NCBI GenBank assembly: GCA_023415495.1
Contig: JAEZKK010000024.1
Location: forward strand, 35,574 to 99,573
Reading direction: 5' to 3'
DNA: 64,000 nucleotides
Source: Bacteroidota bacterium
GTDB lineage: Bacteria > Bacteroidota > Bacteroidia > Bacteroidales > P3
A program made the position numbers and the translations under genes. Positions within the stretch are counted from its first letter, which is position 1. Each line of letters opens with the position of its first letter. Shown here piece after piece: positions 63,501 to 64,000 of the stretch. The notes beneath the pieces are model-generated. The model ran no database searches. It worked only from the letters and a program-made list of their open reading frames with translations, and had not been told where the DNA came from.

Positions 63501-63690
63501 GGGAATAAATGGGAAAGTTAAGATTTCTATTACTGATGTTCAAGGTCGCAGCGTATCTACAATTGAAAGAGAAAGCTCAAATGTTGAGGTTAATCATTAT
63601 ATAAATCTAGAGGCTTATGCTAAAGGAGTTTACTTTATAATAATCCAAAGCTCTAACTCTATCAAAACTCAAAAACTTATTGTTCAATAG
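60502..63690 (+). CDS. Secreted M6-family (immune inhibitor A-like) metalloprotease with T9SS type A sorting domain
   Basis: 1062 residues. Signal peptide, a propeptide-like region, then an M6 catalytic domain with the zinc motif His316-Glu317-x-x-His320 (CHEMGHVLGLPDFYDTDY) and the upstream calcium-type loop DFDNDNDGIVDMIHVIYAG. The C-terminal half has a carbohydrate-binding-like jelly-roll region (LSTPFTESFENNLNCWNQ) and fibronectin-like segments, and ends in a type A sorting domain (LNVNLYPNPSKNNTTLIIKG to QKLIVQ). The protein is secreted by type IX secretion and probably degrades extracellular proteins to feed amino-acid fermentation. Confidence 0.92.
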   Translation: MKKQVSIISTLFIIITFLCNSIFAIPANNTQIYSKKQSNGKIISYTLNGDEFISWAKSLDGYTLLEKNNGDIVYAIINREGKLDKSDVLACDYQYRTAEDNLFLGTIKKGLFFNSSQLEMFKQNRIKRYSNNSPNYIPTTGSPNFLVILVSFTDIPFNSGNAIIMQNQISQSNYTTNGATGSVRDYFYDNSMGTLNANFTVVGPYTLNYNQAYYGAETANANDTLPRVMIAEACSLANQDVNFADFDNDNDGIVDMIHVIYAGRGQHNGGGGNAIWAHSWTLPNTPSFDGVNVYRYSCSNELRTITSVDGIGTICHEMGHVLGLPDFYDTDYAGSGGQSVHLSTWDLMASGGYNNSSKTPPYLSALERQMLGWLTPTILNSNTNCTLPAISDSNKAYKVVLSTNEFFMFEHRNKKKWDAYTPAKGMLVFHGDNNLIDPWINNRINDINDNPFDRGYFIIPAFGDSTNINTSSTTFPGSTNQTSFMNSTLKNGTPTGKSLTNIAYGTDSIITFSYINNTPIITILPPTNISTTSVTLNGSISGTGIISMGFEYRLSGTTNFIQQAVVSNPLQLILNNLSINTSYEYRIYVTTSFGTLYSNIETFTTDCGLVLSTPFTESFENNLNCWNQTSSDTNYFNIVSYGSSPSCSPYGGTKMLQYNSYNIGANQWAALFTPIINFTNNNTYNVNLWIYRTNNSYSDQLEGIEVYFNSSRTLDSASLIGFISNDRTATPSISNDGWFNYSCNLPAAISGNYYLIFKAKSEYGNNIYIDDISLTQTLIVPTTLSYDSTTNITHNSATLNASYIQGDETINSTGFKYKLLNDTTWTSLQSSNSLSPMTANVNNLTPNNKYNVKSFLTTQSGNYFESQIDTFTTNPILPPTVITANVIVNNNSKSATFQGIVDQGTETIILSGFEYKYDTSDWANSIELISTQTDSISAFAINLITSEYNFRAFAETNSGRTYGNVLDFEITSSIEEINNEKLNVNLYPNPSKNNTTLIIKGINGKVKISITDVQGRSVSTIERESSNVEVNHYINLEAYAKGVYFIIIQSSNSIKTQKLIVQ

Positions 63691-63717
63691 TCAAAACTAA
63701 TTAAACAATAATGCCTT

Positions 63718-63746
63718 AAAGGGCGAGAATTTCTTCTCGCCCTTTT
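63718..63746 (+). terminator. Terminator of the M6 metalloprotease gene
   Basis: Perfect 12-bp stem AAAGGGCGAGAA/TTCTCGCCCTTT with a TTTC tetraloop and four T. Confidence 0.9.
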
Positions 63747-63757
63747 GTTTTAAAAAT

Positions 63758-63801
63758 TATATCAAGGAAAATTCGGATTAAATAAAATAATATATAGATT
63801 T
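63758..63801. repeat. Array-flanking element, copy 2
   Basis: TATATCAAGGAAAATTCGG and on to TAGATTT at 63795-63801, matching 6964-7006. A further partial copy (GATATCAAGGAAAA) begins at 63987 on the other side of array D and leaves the window. Confidence 0.7.
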
Positions 63802-63879
63802 TATTTGTGTTTTTACTGTCTGTTAATATTAAGAAATAAAAATCAAGCCTTAAGCGTAAAAAACCTTGTTTTAGTGCTA

Positions 63880-63936
63880 TGGAATCAAATTCTACGCGGG
63901 TGGAATTTGATTCTATTTTCGTAGAATCAAATTCTA
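63880..63936. repeat. Palindrome array D: three 15-bp palindromes at exact 21-bp period
   Basis: Copies at 63880-63894, 63901-63915 and 63922-63936, based on TAGAATCAAATTCTA with the asymmetric centre CAA in copies 1 and 3 and TTG in copy 2. The two flanking arms TAGAAT and ATTCTA are inverse. The 63691-64000 region contains only the terminator, the flanking element and this array. Confidence 0.85.
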
Positions 63937-64000
63937 TTGGGATAAAATAGCTATTTACTTGAAAATAAACTGAATTTCTTCGAAAAGATATCAAGGAAAA

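Noticed and set aside
63716..63994. 92-residue minus-strand open frame
   Set aside because: It reads through the terminator and array D; the peptide simply reflects the repeats (FDSTKIESNSTRVEFDS).

Overview
The window is a contiguous piece of an AT-rich (roughly one-third G+C by eye) Bacteroidota chromosome, most likely from an anaerobic member of the order Bacteroidales. Four things support this. The promoters carry the Bacteroidota -7 box TAnnTTTG instead of a sigma70 -10 box, and I found 24 of them. Ribosome binding sites are not recognisable. Several secreted proteins end in type IX secretion sorting domains (type A at 1.3-2.4 kb and 60.5-63.7 kb; type B at 13.6-17.6, 18.9-19.8 and 46.6-50.2 kb). 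Lysine-fermentation genes (kal, kce) and a fused ADP-forming acyl-CoA synthetase point to amino-acid fermentation. The order-level placement is an inference.

Layout. 0-10 kb: a truncated phosphate permease, envelope proteins (outer-membrane barrel, SGNH hydrolase, unknown secreted protein), a TonB-dependent receptor, a small HU-like protein and a secreted S9 peptidase. 10-24 kb: topA with an orphan HsdR-N nuclease-like protein, another barrel, a very large type B secreted protein followed by an RNase H, a degenerate IS30 transposase, a small type B secreted protein joined to an AddB-like nuclease, then glyA and a Gly/His-rich lipoprotein. 24.7-29.6 kb: a compact four-gene minus-strand operon of two radical SAM/B12 enzymes between two acyltransferase-like proteins. 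29.7-36.2 kb: cupin, folC, leuS, a DMT exporter and an isoprenylcysteine-type methyltransferase. 36.2-39.6 kb: pgi, PAP2 phosphatase and aldehyde dehydrogenase in one operon. 40-50.2 kb: PepSY lipoprotein, a two-component system, a PEGA/SHOCT lipoprotein, an AddA-like helicase-nuclease and a second large type B secreted protein. 50.2-57.5 kb: a divergent metabolic island, with ADP-forming acyl-CoA synthetase, two small membrane proteins, a porin-like barrel and dapF on the minus strand, and CoA-transferase subunit A, kal and kce on the plus strand. 57.6-64 kb: a YgjP-type metallopeptidase, recG and a secreted M6 metalloprotease.

How the genes fit together. The 50-57.5 kb island covers the late part of lysine fermentation (cleavage of 3-keto-5-aminohexanoate, deamination to crotonyl-CoA, CoA transfer) and probably ATP formation from acyl-CoA. 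The early enzymes (KamA, KamDE, Kdd) and the CoA-transferase B subunit are not in the window. The AddA-like and AddB-like proteins, probably partners in double-strand-break processing, lie about 20 kb apart, and each is joined to a type B secreted-protein gene whose C-termini are close paralogs.

The most unusual non-coding signal is a set of intergenic arrays of short palindromes at 6.9, 18.6, 31.5, 39.8 and 63.9 kb. Within an array the unit is conserved and repeats every 21-22 bp. Between arrays the arms differ while the architecture stays the same. Three arrays share an (A/G)TGSCA(T/C) core inside a 17-bp palindrome at exactly 22-bp period, and two share a 45-bp flanking sequence. I cannot assign these to a known repeat class. 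The radical SAM operon is the best candidate for an undescribed enzymatic pathway. I saw no rRNA, tRNA or CRISPR array.
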